Assembly: GCA_900155495.1 (NCBI GenBank)
Contig: FTLJ01001014.1
Span: forward strand, 1 to 18,627
Length of the DNA: 18,627 nucleotides
Source: Porogramme epimiltina
Lineage: Eukaryota; Basidiomycota; Agaricomycetes; Polyporales; Polyporaceae
Direction: 5' to 3'
The notes under the pieces are model-generated. The model had not been told where the DNA came from and did no database searches. It worked only from the letters and a program-made list of their open reading frames with translations. Position numbers and translations under genes: made by a program. This document shows, in pieces, positions 1-8,136 of the stretch; the stretch's first letter is position 1, and each line of letters begins with the position of its first letter.

Positions 1-44
1 CGTCCAGAGCGTAGCTAACTGTCAGTAAATCGAACTGCAGCACA
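1..44. repeat. Terminal direct repeat, left copy
   Basis: The first 44 bases are identical to the last 44 bases of the window (18584-18627). The match runs to the very end of the sequence, so its true length could be greater. An exact end overlap is what a circular molecule, or a contig closed on itself in an assembly graph, would give. A long tandem duplication cut at one unit would look the same. The copy contains a branch-site-like GCTAAC (14-19) followed by TGTCAG, which could be the 3' end of an intron leading into the gene that starts at 46. Confidence 0.95.
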
Positions 45-45
45 G

Positions 46-806
46 ATGAACAAACCTCGATTTCGTAGCCTTGGTGACACCCTCCGTGACGACTACGCCC
101 GCCGCGAGATCAAAGTCCGGGGCGAATTTCGTAAATCCGTCTGTCAAGAACTTGGTGAGTTATAAAAATGTGATGCCTGGCCGCGCGAGCTGACATAAAC
201 CCTCGCCGTGCAGCTGCGAGGTCGAAGAGGCCCGACATGCAGATGTCGTGGACGATCCCCGGGTACGCTGCACGCGTTGTTGGCGACCTCGGCCTCGTGT
301 TGCTTGGCTGGCCGCGCGACATCGTCTTCACGAACCCCAGCAACGTCACTGGCCTCGCGCGCATCCAGCGCCTCTACGGCCGCTGGAAGAGCGGCACGAT
401 GCGCTTTGTGGCCGTGGCCGATCTCCAGCCGGGCGAGGCTGACGGCGATCCACTGCTGGCGGCTATTGCCTGCGCGGGGATTCCACTCGCGCGCCGCCTG
501 CCTAGGTGCGACACGGGCGGTCACCGCAGCCACCCGGTCTCAAACCCATTCGATCTGCCGACAAGGTACCCCCCAGGGGCACCAAAGTCGGCAGAGTGGG
601 TGACGGCAGAGGCCGAGGCCGAGGCTGAGGCAGGATTGGGGTTGCTGGCGTCCACGTCGCGGCCTGATCGGCTTTCTGACTTTGACAAGTCTGAAGCAAA
701 GTCTTTACCTTTCATCCCGAGTGCGAGGACCTTCGCGCTGCGCGCGCGACGCCATGGAGAGGAGTTGCCCGAGGACCCAATTGACGAGTACCCGGACTCG
801 GAGTAG
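46..806 (+). CDS. Hypothetical protein, two exons, agaricomycete type
   Basis: The model joins 46-154 and 214-806 to give 233 residues. The intron (155-213, 59 nt, phase 1) has a GTGAGT donor, a CTGAC branch-like site at 190-194 and a GTGCAG acceptor. The ATG at 46 is the first in frame after a TAA at 16-18; an upstream exon ending at the TGTCAG just before it cannot be excluded. The N-terminal part is rich in Arg and charged residues (GEFRKSVCQEL near residues 26-36). A conserved-looking block follows, GLVLLGWPRDIVFTNPSN and then LYGRWKSGTMRF, of a kind I associate with lineage-specific hypothetical proteins of agaricomycetes. A short Ala-Glu repeat precedes the acidic C-terminus, which ends PDSE. 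No enzyme motif, signal peptide or membrane segment is evident. The function is unknown; the exon structure is fairly secure and the start is not. Confidence 0.6.
604..636 (+). repeat. Hexanucleotide GAGGCC-type repeat in coding sequence
   Basis: About four imperfect copies of GAGGCC/GAGGCT encode an Ala-Glu run (AEAEAEAEAG) in the hypothetical protein at 46-806. A run of this type can vary in length between strains. Confidence 0.6.
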
Positions 807-1372
807 CTGGTAGTGGTTGTTGAGGGGTGCATGAGGCGCGCGCACGTAATTTTCCCTGAAAAAAATATATTGTCATCATTACCGTATAAACTGGACGCGC
901 ATACACGGGGCGCGGGCGAGAATTGGCTGGCGCGAGCACGGTACGAGCCGGAACATGGCAGTCGTGAGGAAGATATATTTGACGCCCAAGCAGCCAAATC
1001 CAGCCACTCGTCCTTGAGCGTTCCCAGGCGCTTCACCGCACCGCGCGCCGCATCGATCACCGCCGTTTGATCTTTGACTCGAACTCACCTCGCGCGCGCG
1101 CAGCACGGATGTCACCACCCAGGCGCATTGTCCGGACATCGTGTGTCAGTGTCGGGTAGCACATCAATTGTCGGTACAGAGCTTTGTGCGCAAAGTGCCG
1201 GCTCAGGTGTGCAGCTGGTTTGATGGCCTCACCCGAGCAGTGCTCACCTGTGATCTGCTCGATTTTATGCTAACCGCATGGTTTCTTGACGTTAAATCAA
1301 CACTGTGAATGCTTCCCTACCACTACAGTACGCTCTGAGACATATAAAATAAATTATGGATACTCCAGTGGC
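807..1372. other. No gene recognised
   Basis: Open frames exist on both strands here, but none shows a recognisable domain or convincing splice structure. An AT-rich stretch (AAAAAAATATATTG) lies near 858-872 and could belong to the 3' region of the upstream gene. A minus-strand frame around 1000-1060 reads KRLGTLKDEWLDLAAW, which looks protein-like but could not be placed in a gene. Confidence 0.4.
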
Positions 1373-1453
1373 CGGGCTTGCACAGTCCTGGATACCAGTC
1401 TGCAGTGCATCAGTGATGCCCTCCAGTCCTGTATCCTGGACTGTGCAAGTCCG
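1373..1453. repeat. Near-perfect 81-nt palindrome (cruciform/hairpin)
   Basis: The sequence folds back on itself around base 1413. Of 40 possible pairs, 33 are Watson-Crick, one is G-T and six are mismatches. The outer part, 1377-1388 with 1438-1449, and the inner part, GCATCA at 1407-1412 with TGATGC at 1414-1419, are perfect. There is essentially no loop. It lies in gene-poor DNA and does not correspond to a tRNA. It may be a short foldback element or a former inverted duplication. Confidence 0.8.
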
Positions 1454-2008
1454 AGTAAGATTCTGAGTGAGATCAGGGTTCGCCGTCGTAAGCGCGAGGT
1501 CATAGCAACGTCTGAGCTGCGCGATCATGCCTGCCTGAGTGCGGGCATCGCATTTTCTGCTGATCAATCAATGAATGTAAGAGAATCAGTGAGACTCTCC
1601 GGACCTGAGAACTTAGTTGCCAGGGTTCTCACTGAGCACTTAGTTTTTCTTTGTTCTTACTCAGACTGCCTTTCGCTTCGCTCCCTGGATACTGGGATCC
1701 CACACGGTTTTGTCCCTGGCTGCGCATCACACCAGCAGACCTCTCCCCCAGCACCCCACTCCAGGCTCACATTTCCGAGCAGTAAGTACACTAAATATTC
1801 CCTCTGCCTCCCAGCGCCCTTTTCCAACCCTCCCACACCCTTCCCAACTCTATCCTCAATCACCATCCCCTCCACTCACTCCACACCTGCCCTTGCCCCT
1901 CCCCCAACCACTCACCTCACATCAAGTCACACAGTCAATAACCTCGTGCGAGGTGAACACTCCACGGTGAGCACAACTGACGTCACTGACCTTTGCACAG
2001 CTCTCCGG
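1454..2008. other. No gene recognised; pyrimidine-rich tract
   Basis: A plus-strand frame is open through this stretch, but its translation is low in complexity and matches nothing known to me. From about 1740 to 1925 the plus strand is strongly C/T-rich with many CCC and CTC runs. Near 1607-1646 GAGAAC and GTTCTC form a small inverted repeat. The stretch could be upstream DNA of the candidate gene starting at 2009. Confidence 0.4.
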
Positions 2009-2603
2009 ATGGATCCCGTTGCGCAAACGGGAGGTAGTGTTGTGGAGACAGCTGATTCGGAGATAGCCCGGGAGGCTGGGAAGCACTGGTACGTCTCAAT
2101 TTCCGATCGTGCACATGGCCTTTGTATTGGGCAAGTCGCATTTTTATTGCGCGAGCTGACACGGTACACACACTAGACAATATTCTAGGACGGCACTCCT
2201 CTACGTCTCCCTCGCGCTCTTCATTCCCCACATCAAAAACCGCCCAAGGTACGCACTGTTCGTCTCGCCAGTCCACTGCTGGAGAAATGAGCTCACACGC
2301 ATTGGGGTCAGGTTGCCGCACCGGACTAACCTCGTTTACTACCTCATCGTGTCCGTCGAGTGGGCTTCCGCATGTCGCTCACATTCGCCACCGCCTTCTA
2401 TGATCCACACTGTCTGGGAGTCCGCGTCGTCTAGTTTGCGCCGTCCATCCGTCTCGTCTCAGGCCGCCGCCCGTCACCTGCAAATTGCGCCGTTGGCGGA
2501 TCCGTCTCCGCAGTCGCCCGCTTGCGTCACCAGCCTCTGCTCAACGGTCCACGGTACGTCAGTTTTCTTTGTTTTGTCCCCGCGCGCGTGCTCATCAACT
2601 TGA
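2009..2603 (+). CDS. Doubtful two-exon gene with a membrane-like segment
   Basis: A possible model joins 2009-2088 (ATG, MDPVAQTGGS) to 2189-2603 across a 100-nt intron with a GTACGT donor, a CTGAC branch-like site (2155-2159) and an ATTCTAG acceptor, phase 2. The second exon begins with a hydrophobic stretch, TALLYVSLALFIPHI, that could be a transmembrane helix. NLVYYLIVSVEW follows some 35 residues later. Beyond about 2380 the translation becomes Ser/Pro/Arg-rich and looks non-coding, so the true 3' end is probably elsewhere or the gene is broken. The family is not recognised. The support is only the splice-site geometry and the hydrophobic pattern, so a chance reading frame is a real alternative. 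Confidence 0.22.
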
Positions 2604-2927
2604 CATGCACGATGAATTTCCGTTGGGGGACCGCTGGGAGCGGGCACTTCCTCCATTCCCCTTGGCCGCGAGCACCTCGAGCGGCATCACATCCGGCGCC
2701 TGAGTAAGGAGCGCATCCACGTTCGCGAAGAGCGCTTCCGCGACCTTGCCTTGCAGGTGCGCGTCCATGCCCTCCTTGGATGGGAAGAAGTCCACGATCC
2801 CAAACACACCCGTGCCCGGGAACTCGATCGCGTACCACGCCGCGGGTGCGTGGGGACATTTTGTGCCAGATGGGTGAGTTGTATAATTTCCTGGCTCTCC
2901 TGGCTCGTTTGTGCCCCGTCCGCTCAC
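2595..2927 (-). pseudogene. ABM-like (quinol monooxygenase type) domain fragment
   Basis: The minus-strand translation contains WYAIEFPGTGVFGIVDFF, then SKEGMDAHLQGKVAEALFAN, then PDVMPLEVLAAK. This order (GVFGI-D-F, EG--AHL-GKVA-AL--N, E-VLAAK) resembles small antibiotic-biosynthesis-monooxygenase / quinol-monooxygenase-like dimeric alpha-beta-barrel proteins. The half before WYAIE (upstream of about 2840) reads as low-complexity sequence, so the first beta-strands of the domain are missing or sit in an exon I could not identify. Downstream of the domain the frame runs to a stop at 2595-2597. It overlaps or abuts the HET relic on the same strand. It is most likely a partial or broken gene; the family call rests on motif resemblance only. 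Confidence 0.4.
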
Positions 2928-3169
2928 CTGGGGCCGTTTGTATGTCGCCTGGGCATCCTTGCAACCAGCACATCCGCGGGCCCGGGCGTATGGAATCGCA
3001 AATGATCAAAATCGCGGGTGCACGCCAGCTAGAACGTCTGCGATTCCGTGCGCCCGCAGTTCTTTGAACACCTCGGTACGTGTTTTGCAGCACGAATTTC
3101 GACGCCAGAGCTGACACGGTACAAGGATTTGAAGCCTGCGCGACCCTGACCGGGCTACGGTACCCGCAG

Positions 3170-3600
3170 GCACCACTCGGCGGCTGGGAGGTACGGCATC
3201 TCGTCAGAACATTGCTGGGGGCTCGTCGGCATGTTGATGTCGAACAGTCCAAGCAGGCATTACGCCTCGTCCTCCACCCGGGTCGTCTTGCGTTCGGCAG
3301 CCCAGGACATGCGCGTCGCGATCGACGCGTCGACTGGGAGGTCCCGATATTCGCCCACTCCTTGGAGAAGAAATTGACGAACGCCGGGGCGAGGAGCTCT
3401 TGCAGCGTCCACCCCCGCGAGTGCCATCGTGCGTTCCGGAGATCCGGAGGCTCGTCCCGGCTCACCTATCCACACGGTCATCTACATCGCATTCACGGTG
3501 AGTGCGAGGATGATGCTACGGAAGCGCTGAGGACTTGCCTGAAGCGTGGTCCACGTCCAGTCTACCCGTGTCAAGGCCGCGATCAGCCCACGGTACCGGC
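3170..3600 (-). pseudogene. HET-domain (heterokaryon incompatibility) protein relic
   Basis: HET domains act in fungal non-self recognition. In the minus-strand frame beginning near 3465, ARWHSRGWTLQELLAP and NFFSKEWANIG match the RWxxRGWTLQELIAP-xxxxFFSKxW core of HET (PF06985) proteins. The reading then shifts frame near 3340-3350 and continues as SIATRMSWAAERKTTRVEDEA. A TAA stop at 3260-3262 follows, where the family usually has Tyr before CLLGLFD. The next codons still read CLLGLFDINMP. So there is one frameshift (with loss of the usual linker after the SKEW block) and one nonsense codon. Upstream, near 3500-3590, a weak match to the D-CCID-SSSAELSEAI block may persist in damaged form. 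The pieces are clear; their limits are approximate. Confidence 0.75.
3471..3504 (+). repeat. 34-bp imperfect direct repeat, copy 1
   Basis: This copy matches 3789-3822 with four or five differences over 34 bases and shares GTCATCTACATCGC and GGTGAGTG. The copies lie 318 bases apart and each ends in a GGTGAGTG splice-donor-like sequence on the plus strand. It may mark a small local duplication within or beside the HET relic. Confidence 0.6.
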
Positions 3601-3788
3601 AGCCAACCGTTTCCCCAGCAACTTCTTCTGCCGCGTGCTTGGTGTCTGGGAGGTACGTCGCTGCGTTGTGTTGTTGGGGAAGACCGAGCTCACTGGACGC
3701 GCACTGCACAGCTTTCGGGCGCTTCGGGCACGATGCAGGGCGTCGACAGCCTGAGGACACGGTTACAGCGGCTGGGCTCGGGCGCATC

Positions 3789-3822
3789 CAGACCGTCATC
3801 TACATCGCGTTCATGGTGAGTG
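3789..3822 (+). repeat. 34-bp imperfect direct repeat, copy 2
   Basis: Second copy of the repeat at 3471-3504. In one plus-strand frame it reads QTVIYIAFM before the donor-like GTGAGT. No gene could be built around it. Confidence 0.6.
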
Positions 3823-3829
3823 AATGGGA

Positions 3830-5094
3830 TATTTTTTCGAGTATAGGAGGCGTACCTGATGCATATTTAGCAGTCTAACGAAGCACTTGCCATGGTGCAT
3901 CAACGGCGGGGGGGCGGGATTTCAGCCTGGGCATGGTTGATGGCGGACGGTTTTGGGCGGTATGGAGTCGGATTTGAAGCACACGAGGTTAGACGGGAGA
4001 AACATATAAATTTTTGAAGAAGCAGAGGCGACAGCGGCGGAGGGACAGGAGGGACAACGCGGGCGGACATGGTGTGGACGCACAAGTAGAATACAAAGGC
4101 TGTAGCAGGGCGACGACGACCAACGCGAGGCGGGCGACTTTGCCGAGCCGCGTCTCCCACGGTAGACGCCCGTCCGCCCACAAGCTGTCCTGGCTGCCCC
4201 TGCTCGACTCTTGATTTCTGTGTGCCTCTGTCCCTCTGCAAATCTGCGCCCGCCCTTCTGTCTGTCTGCTGCTCGTCGCCCCAGCAAGTCCAATTCAACA
4301 CATTCTCCGTCTCAGCAGATCACCACGGTACAATCTCTTCAATGCCACACACGCGACCCCCCAGCCATCGGCCCCCGGCACCCGCCACTCCCGGCACCCG
4401 CCATTCCTAGCACAGCCACACAACCACGCCCTCGCCTGCCAGACCTGCCAAACGGTCTCATGGCACAAACAGATGGGGTCCGATGCTTGGGTGGACCATC
4501 GTGGGCTGCGAACCAAGGGGCAGTCCGCTCCTGGCAGATCCATCAGCGTGGCTAACTAACGCGGACGGCCATGCATCTATCGGCTCCCCATACATACCGT
4601 TCAGACGCCACGATCAGGCCGCTCGGACCGCACCTCGAACAGTAGCGAATGTTGGCAGGGCCACACATCTGCGCTGGTAGATGTGGCCTTCGTTCTCACT
4701 GTGGGGATCGCCGACGGGGAGGGTGAGAACGCTGACGTCGCGCGGAACGCGCTTACCGAGGGCGTCTCACACCCGGGGAGACGTCTTCACCTGCTTTTCC
4801 AAGCTTCGTGATTTTGCCCTCGCAACCGCGCAGCTCAAGAGTGATGCGACAGTGGGAGTGCCACGGCATGCCCGTGGTCAAGTCGCTGCATGCCTAGCGC
4901 AGAGATCTGGGGAAGGTCGTGAGTCGACGGAAGGAGACTTGAACGGGAGATGCACCCACAACACCCCTCTTGGCACATATTGGAGGGATCCACAAGAGAG
5001 GTTATAATCCAAGTAATGTAATATTGACCAAAAAATACAACAAATAGTCCGCTCTGCCAGCCCGCCGGCGACAGACATACCGTCCGCCTCAAAC
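3830..5094. other. No gene recognised; two adjacent hairpins
   Basis: Short frames occur on both strands without recognisable domains. From 4200 to 4440 the plus strand is C-rich with tandem CCCGGCACCCGCCA-like words (near 4375-4405). At 4661-4690 an imperfect stem (GGCCACACATCT / AGATGTGGCC) is followed at once by a perfect 9-bp stem, 4691-4699 with 4723-4731. The last part, from about 4980, is AT-rich and probably holds the 3' untranslated region and end of the MAD1 transcript, which comes from the other strand. Confidence 0.4.
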
Positions 5095-7555
5095 CTACTG
5101 CCCGCCCAGCCTCCGCTCCCGCTTGCTCTTCTCGTAGCACTCAAGCGTGACGCCGGAGAGGAAGCACGGGATGCACTCCTCCTGCCCGACCCAGTACTGC
5201 ATCAGCTCCGACACCTCGGGCGACGCGCCTTCGCCCTGCGCGACGAGTTGCATGCGCGGGCCTTCTCCTTCGCCGCCGCCTCGCGCCGGCTGGAAGACGA
5301 ACGCGGCGTTGAGGTCGAACGTGGACGTGACGCGTACCTGCCCGTTGGGGTAGAACGCGAGCTTCACGCCCATAATCGACTGGATCGCCTCCCGGAACTC
5401 GGCGCTCTTCGCGGTGAACACCTGGGGCGCATATATTTGGACGATGTTCTCGGGACGGGAGTAGGAAAGGGGGGAGACGTACCTGCTGCAACCGAAGGAG
5501 TCGCTTCTCCTTTTGCTTCAGCTCATCCTCCAGCTTGGTCTTCTCCGCGTTCACCGCTTCCCAACTCTCGCGCGGTACCAGCTCCTCGTTTACTCCACCC
5601 GCCCCGCCCCCGCGCACGCCGCTGTCTTCGAGGGCCTTGAGCCGCTTCAGCAGCGCCTCGTTCTCGCTCTTCAGCCGGTCCATCGCCGCCCGGCTGAGGT
5701 CCTCCCACTGCTGCGCGGGGTTGTCGCGCATCGTCAGGACCCTGACACCCGGCGGCAGGTGGCGGCCCGCGCCAATCTCGCCCCCGAGCTCGAACAACTT
5801 CTGTTCGAGGTTGTCGATCTGCTCGAGCTGCTTCTCCGCATCTGCTTCCGCCTCCCGGAGCCCTGGGTCGCGCGCAATGAGAACGCGGAGGGTGGTGTGG
5901 GATGAAGCGGAAATTACTGACCTTTCTCCGCTTCCTCCTTGGCCGCGCGTTCGCGCTGGAGCTCAAGAAGTAGTTTGTGCTTCGCTTCAGTGTCCTCAGC
6001 GATGACGGGGTGGGCGCGGGCGTCTTCAAGCTCCTTCTCCAGAGACGAGATCGTCGCCTTGAGGTCCTTGACGAGAGCTTCGAGCTCATGCACCGGCTTC
6101 AGCGCATCGTTCTCCTTGACATCGCCCTGAGTTGCCTGCTCCGCGTTGAAGCTCGCCTAATGCACCCCTAAGAACCACGTCGTACAGCCTTATAACCGAA
6201 ATACTCACCAGCATAGCCTGTAGGAAGCTTGCCTCACGCTCGGCAAGCGTCACCTTGTGCTCGCTTCGAGTGGCGCGGTCCTTCAACGTCCGGACTTCTG
6301 CAGTAAGCTTCTTGACGGTCTCCTGGGTTGCGGCGTCGCGTGTGGCCAGCTCTTCAGTTTCTTGTTCGCGATGGCGAAGGAGGGCGAGCGTAGATCCGTG
6401 CTCCTCCATCAGTTTTGCATGTGAGAGGCGAAGAGTTGCGAGACTCTGGGTGACCGATACGGGGGTCTTGGAAGGAGTGGCGGGCTCGGCGGAGGACGAT
6501 GCCCTGTGGTGGCATGAGTGGCAAAGAAAACAAAGAAAGGCCAAGGGACGCACCACTCCTCCCGTTCCTTCCGCGCCGAGTCCAACTCCGCCTCCAGTTT
6601 CACGACCTTCTCCCGCAAATCCTCCGTGCCGTACAACTTGCGCTCAAGTTCGCGTTTCTGTTCCTTCAGGACCTCAACGCTGGTCTGCTTTTCGCGCAGG
6701 ATGTTCAGTTCTCCTGCCATCCTTGCGTTCGCGGTCTCTAGTTGACGCATATATTTGGCCTGGCGGTGCAGTTCTTCGCGGACGACGGTCCAATCTTCGT
6801 TCTGGCCATCTTGTAACGTGACGCTATCCTGCCCTGCGCTCAGCTCGTCGTACTGCACCTGCAGCTCGTCGAACGCGCGTGCCCGCTCTTCTGCGAGGCG
6901 TTTGAATTCGGAGAGCTCGTTCTCGAGGAGGTCGACCTGGCGAGAGAGGGTGGCGATCTGCGCTTTCTGCGTGGTGAATGCATGCGAAGTGCTCCGAGAG
7001 AGTGACGAGTGTTCCTCCTCCAGATCGACGTGCTGCTCACGCAGCGTTGCGAGCGTGCTACGAAGAACACGTAGTTCGCCCTCGGCTTTCCTCTGACCGT
7101 CGACGTGAGATCCGGGCCAGGAGCTGGGGTTATGGAGCGCACCTTTTCCTCAGCGTGCTCCTCTCGCTCTCGCTCCTTCTCTTCGCGTTCTTCCTTCTCT
7201 CTTTCCGCGAGCCATCGCCTGTCTCCCTCCAACCGCTCAATCAGGAGCTCTTTCTCCCGTAGCTTCGACTCGAGCTCGAGCTTCGCCGTCTGTGCGGTGG
7301 CGACCTGGCGTTCGAAAGACGTGCGGCTCGTGTGAGAGGCGAAGGCGTGTGTGCGCTGCTGCCGCTTGGCCGCTGAGAGCTGTGGGTCTGCCGTCGTGTG
7401 CGCGATGAGGGCCGACGTGCGCGTGTTGTCCGGCCAGAGCCCGACTCGCCGCGCTCGCGCTCGGCCGTGAGTGCGTCGCGTCTGATTGCATTGCTTCGCG
7501 GTATGGATGTCAGGGTGCGTGAGGTGGGTGTCATAAACTTGTCGCGGCCGCTCAT
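5095..7555 (-). CDS. MAD1: Mitotic spindle assembly checkpoint protein Mad1
   Basis: Mad1 sits at the nuclear envelope and unattached kinetochores, recruits Mad2 and helps form the checkpoint complex that restrains APC/C-Cdc20. Seven exons on the complement: 7555-7450, 7387-7143, 7092-6554, 6503-6209, 6156-5922, 5862-5483 and 5421-5095, giving 708 residues, close to human and yeast Mad1. Phases agree at every junction; introns are 50-62 nt. After a basic N-terminus, charged coiled coil fills roughly residues 50-600. The Mad2-interaction motif RVLTMRDNP is at 514-522 (5743-5717). The C-terminal RWD-like domain (601-708) reads FTAKSAEFREAI, GQVRVTSTF and CIPCFLSGVTLECYE. Intron 1 appears to use a GC donor. 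The position of the Bub1-binding RLK motif, just before VFTAK, reads RLQ (597-599). The start is the first ATG of MSGRDKFM; a second in-frame ATG follows seven codons later. Confidence 0.93.
5717..5743 (-). other. Mad2-interaction motif within MAD1
   Basis: Codons for RVLTMRDNP (residues 514-522) match the Mad2-binding consensus of Mad1: a basic residue, two aliphatic residues, a spacer, then Pro. In known structures the Mad2 safety-belt closes over this peptide. All anchor positions are present, so Mad2 binding is expected to be kept. Confidence 0.85.
7388..7449 (-). other. MAD1 intron 1 with non-canonical GC donor
   Basis: To join the N-terminal frame (ending AERER) to the downstream frame (DPQLSAAKRQQR) the intron must be phase 1 and 62 nt long. 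It then begins GCGAGT at 7449 and ends GGCAG at 7388. The alternative GTCGGG four bases further in gives the wrong frame. GC-AG introns are a known minor class. All other MAD1 introns begin with GT. Confidence 0.7.
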
Positions 7556-7587
7556 GAGGATGAGGGTAGGAGGCAAGACAAAGACGA

Positions 7588-7622
7588 ACGCGAAAGGACG
7601 CGGTCGACGCGCAAAGACGCGT
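7588..7622 (-). promoter_or_regulatory. Cluster of ACGCG (MCB/SCB-like) elements upstream of MAD1
   Basis: Four ACGCG cores start at 7588, 7598, 7607 and 7617 on the plus strand, about 10, 9 and 10 bases apart. The last is a full palindromic ACGCGT (7617-7622) and the first is part of CGCGAAA (7589-7595), which fits the SCB consensus CRCGAAA. In yeasts MBF and SBF bind such sites to drive G1/S genes. The cluster lies 33-67 bases before the MAD1 ATG, so it may overlap the transcript start. Binding in this fungus is inferred. Confidence 0.5.
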
Positions 7623-7775
7623 CTGCGCGCCTTGCTCGACCACCACCACTAAGCGCCCGTGCATTTCGCCCGTGCATTTCGCAGCTGTCCCGACGCGCGA
7701 CTTTGCGCACTCTCGCGCGCAACGGCCGGGCCGCGTGCGCCGCACCGCCGCTCGGCCCGCCCGCCAAGAGCTCTG

Positions 7776-7780
7776 ATTGG
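7776..7780 (-). promoter_or_regulatory. CCAAT box upstream of MAD1
   Basis: In MAD1 orientation the sequence reads GGCGGCCAATCAGAG, an exact CCAAT pentamer with a favourable AG-rich 3' flank, about 220 bases before the start codon. This is a usual distance for the HAP/NF-Y complex. Confidence 0.5.
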
Positions 7781-7788
7781 CCGCCACA

Positions 7789-7897
7789 TCGACGCCACAA
7801 CAGTCTCGACGCCCTCGACGCACCCGACGCGCACTTTTGTGGGCGCTTACGGCCCTCAAACCCTTGCGTGAGGCCGCATCGACGCCTGCTTCGACGC
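7789..7897. repeat. Five TCGACGC heptamers
   Basis: TCGACGC occurs at 7789, 7806, 7815, 7879 and 7891, and once more at 7604 inside the ACGCG cluster. The DNA is CG-rich, which raises chance occurrence. Its place between the CCAAT box and the tandem array suggests the upstream activating region of MAD1. Confidence 0.4.
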
Positions 7898-8136
7898 CTG
7901 CTTTTTGGGCCTGGCCCGCCCTTCCGCCCGCGTTTTCCCTCCCATTCCCCGTCCCTCTGGCCACAAAACCATATCGTATCGACACAAATATGATAGAGCA
8001 TGCTTGCACAAACATCAACGCCGCAACAGTGCTGCTCCAGACCAGCAGACAAGGTGCTGCGGCCGTGCCGCACGCCAAATACTAGGCTGAGCACCCCTCT
8101 CTATGCGTTCAACGAGCCCGTCGCGCTGACCCACCA

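Noticed and set aside
1373..1453. tRNA gene
   Set aside because: There are no A-box and B-box consensus sequences and no cloverleaf; the fold is a single hairpin.
1286..2176. A 296-codon plus-strand open frame
   Set aside because: The translation is Ser/Thr/Pro-rich, spans a palindrome and a pyrimidine tract, and has no domain; an open frame of this length can arise by chance in such DNA. Only its last 27 codons were used, in the tentative gene at 2009.
5248..6130. Several plus-strand frames opposite MAD1
   Set aside because: They are antisense shadows of MAD1 exons and show no independent conservation.
7556..8078. Long minus-strand frame continuous with MAD1 exon 2
   Set aside because: It is Arg/Ala/Gly-rich GC-driven sequence; the conserved N-terminal start MSGRDKFM lies in another frame and splices into exon 2.
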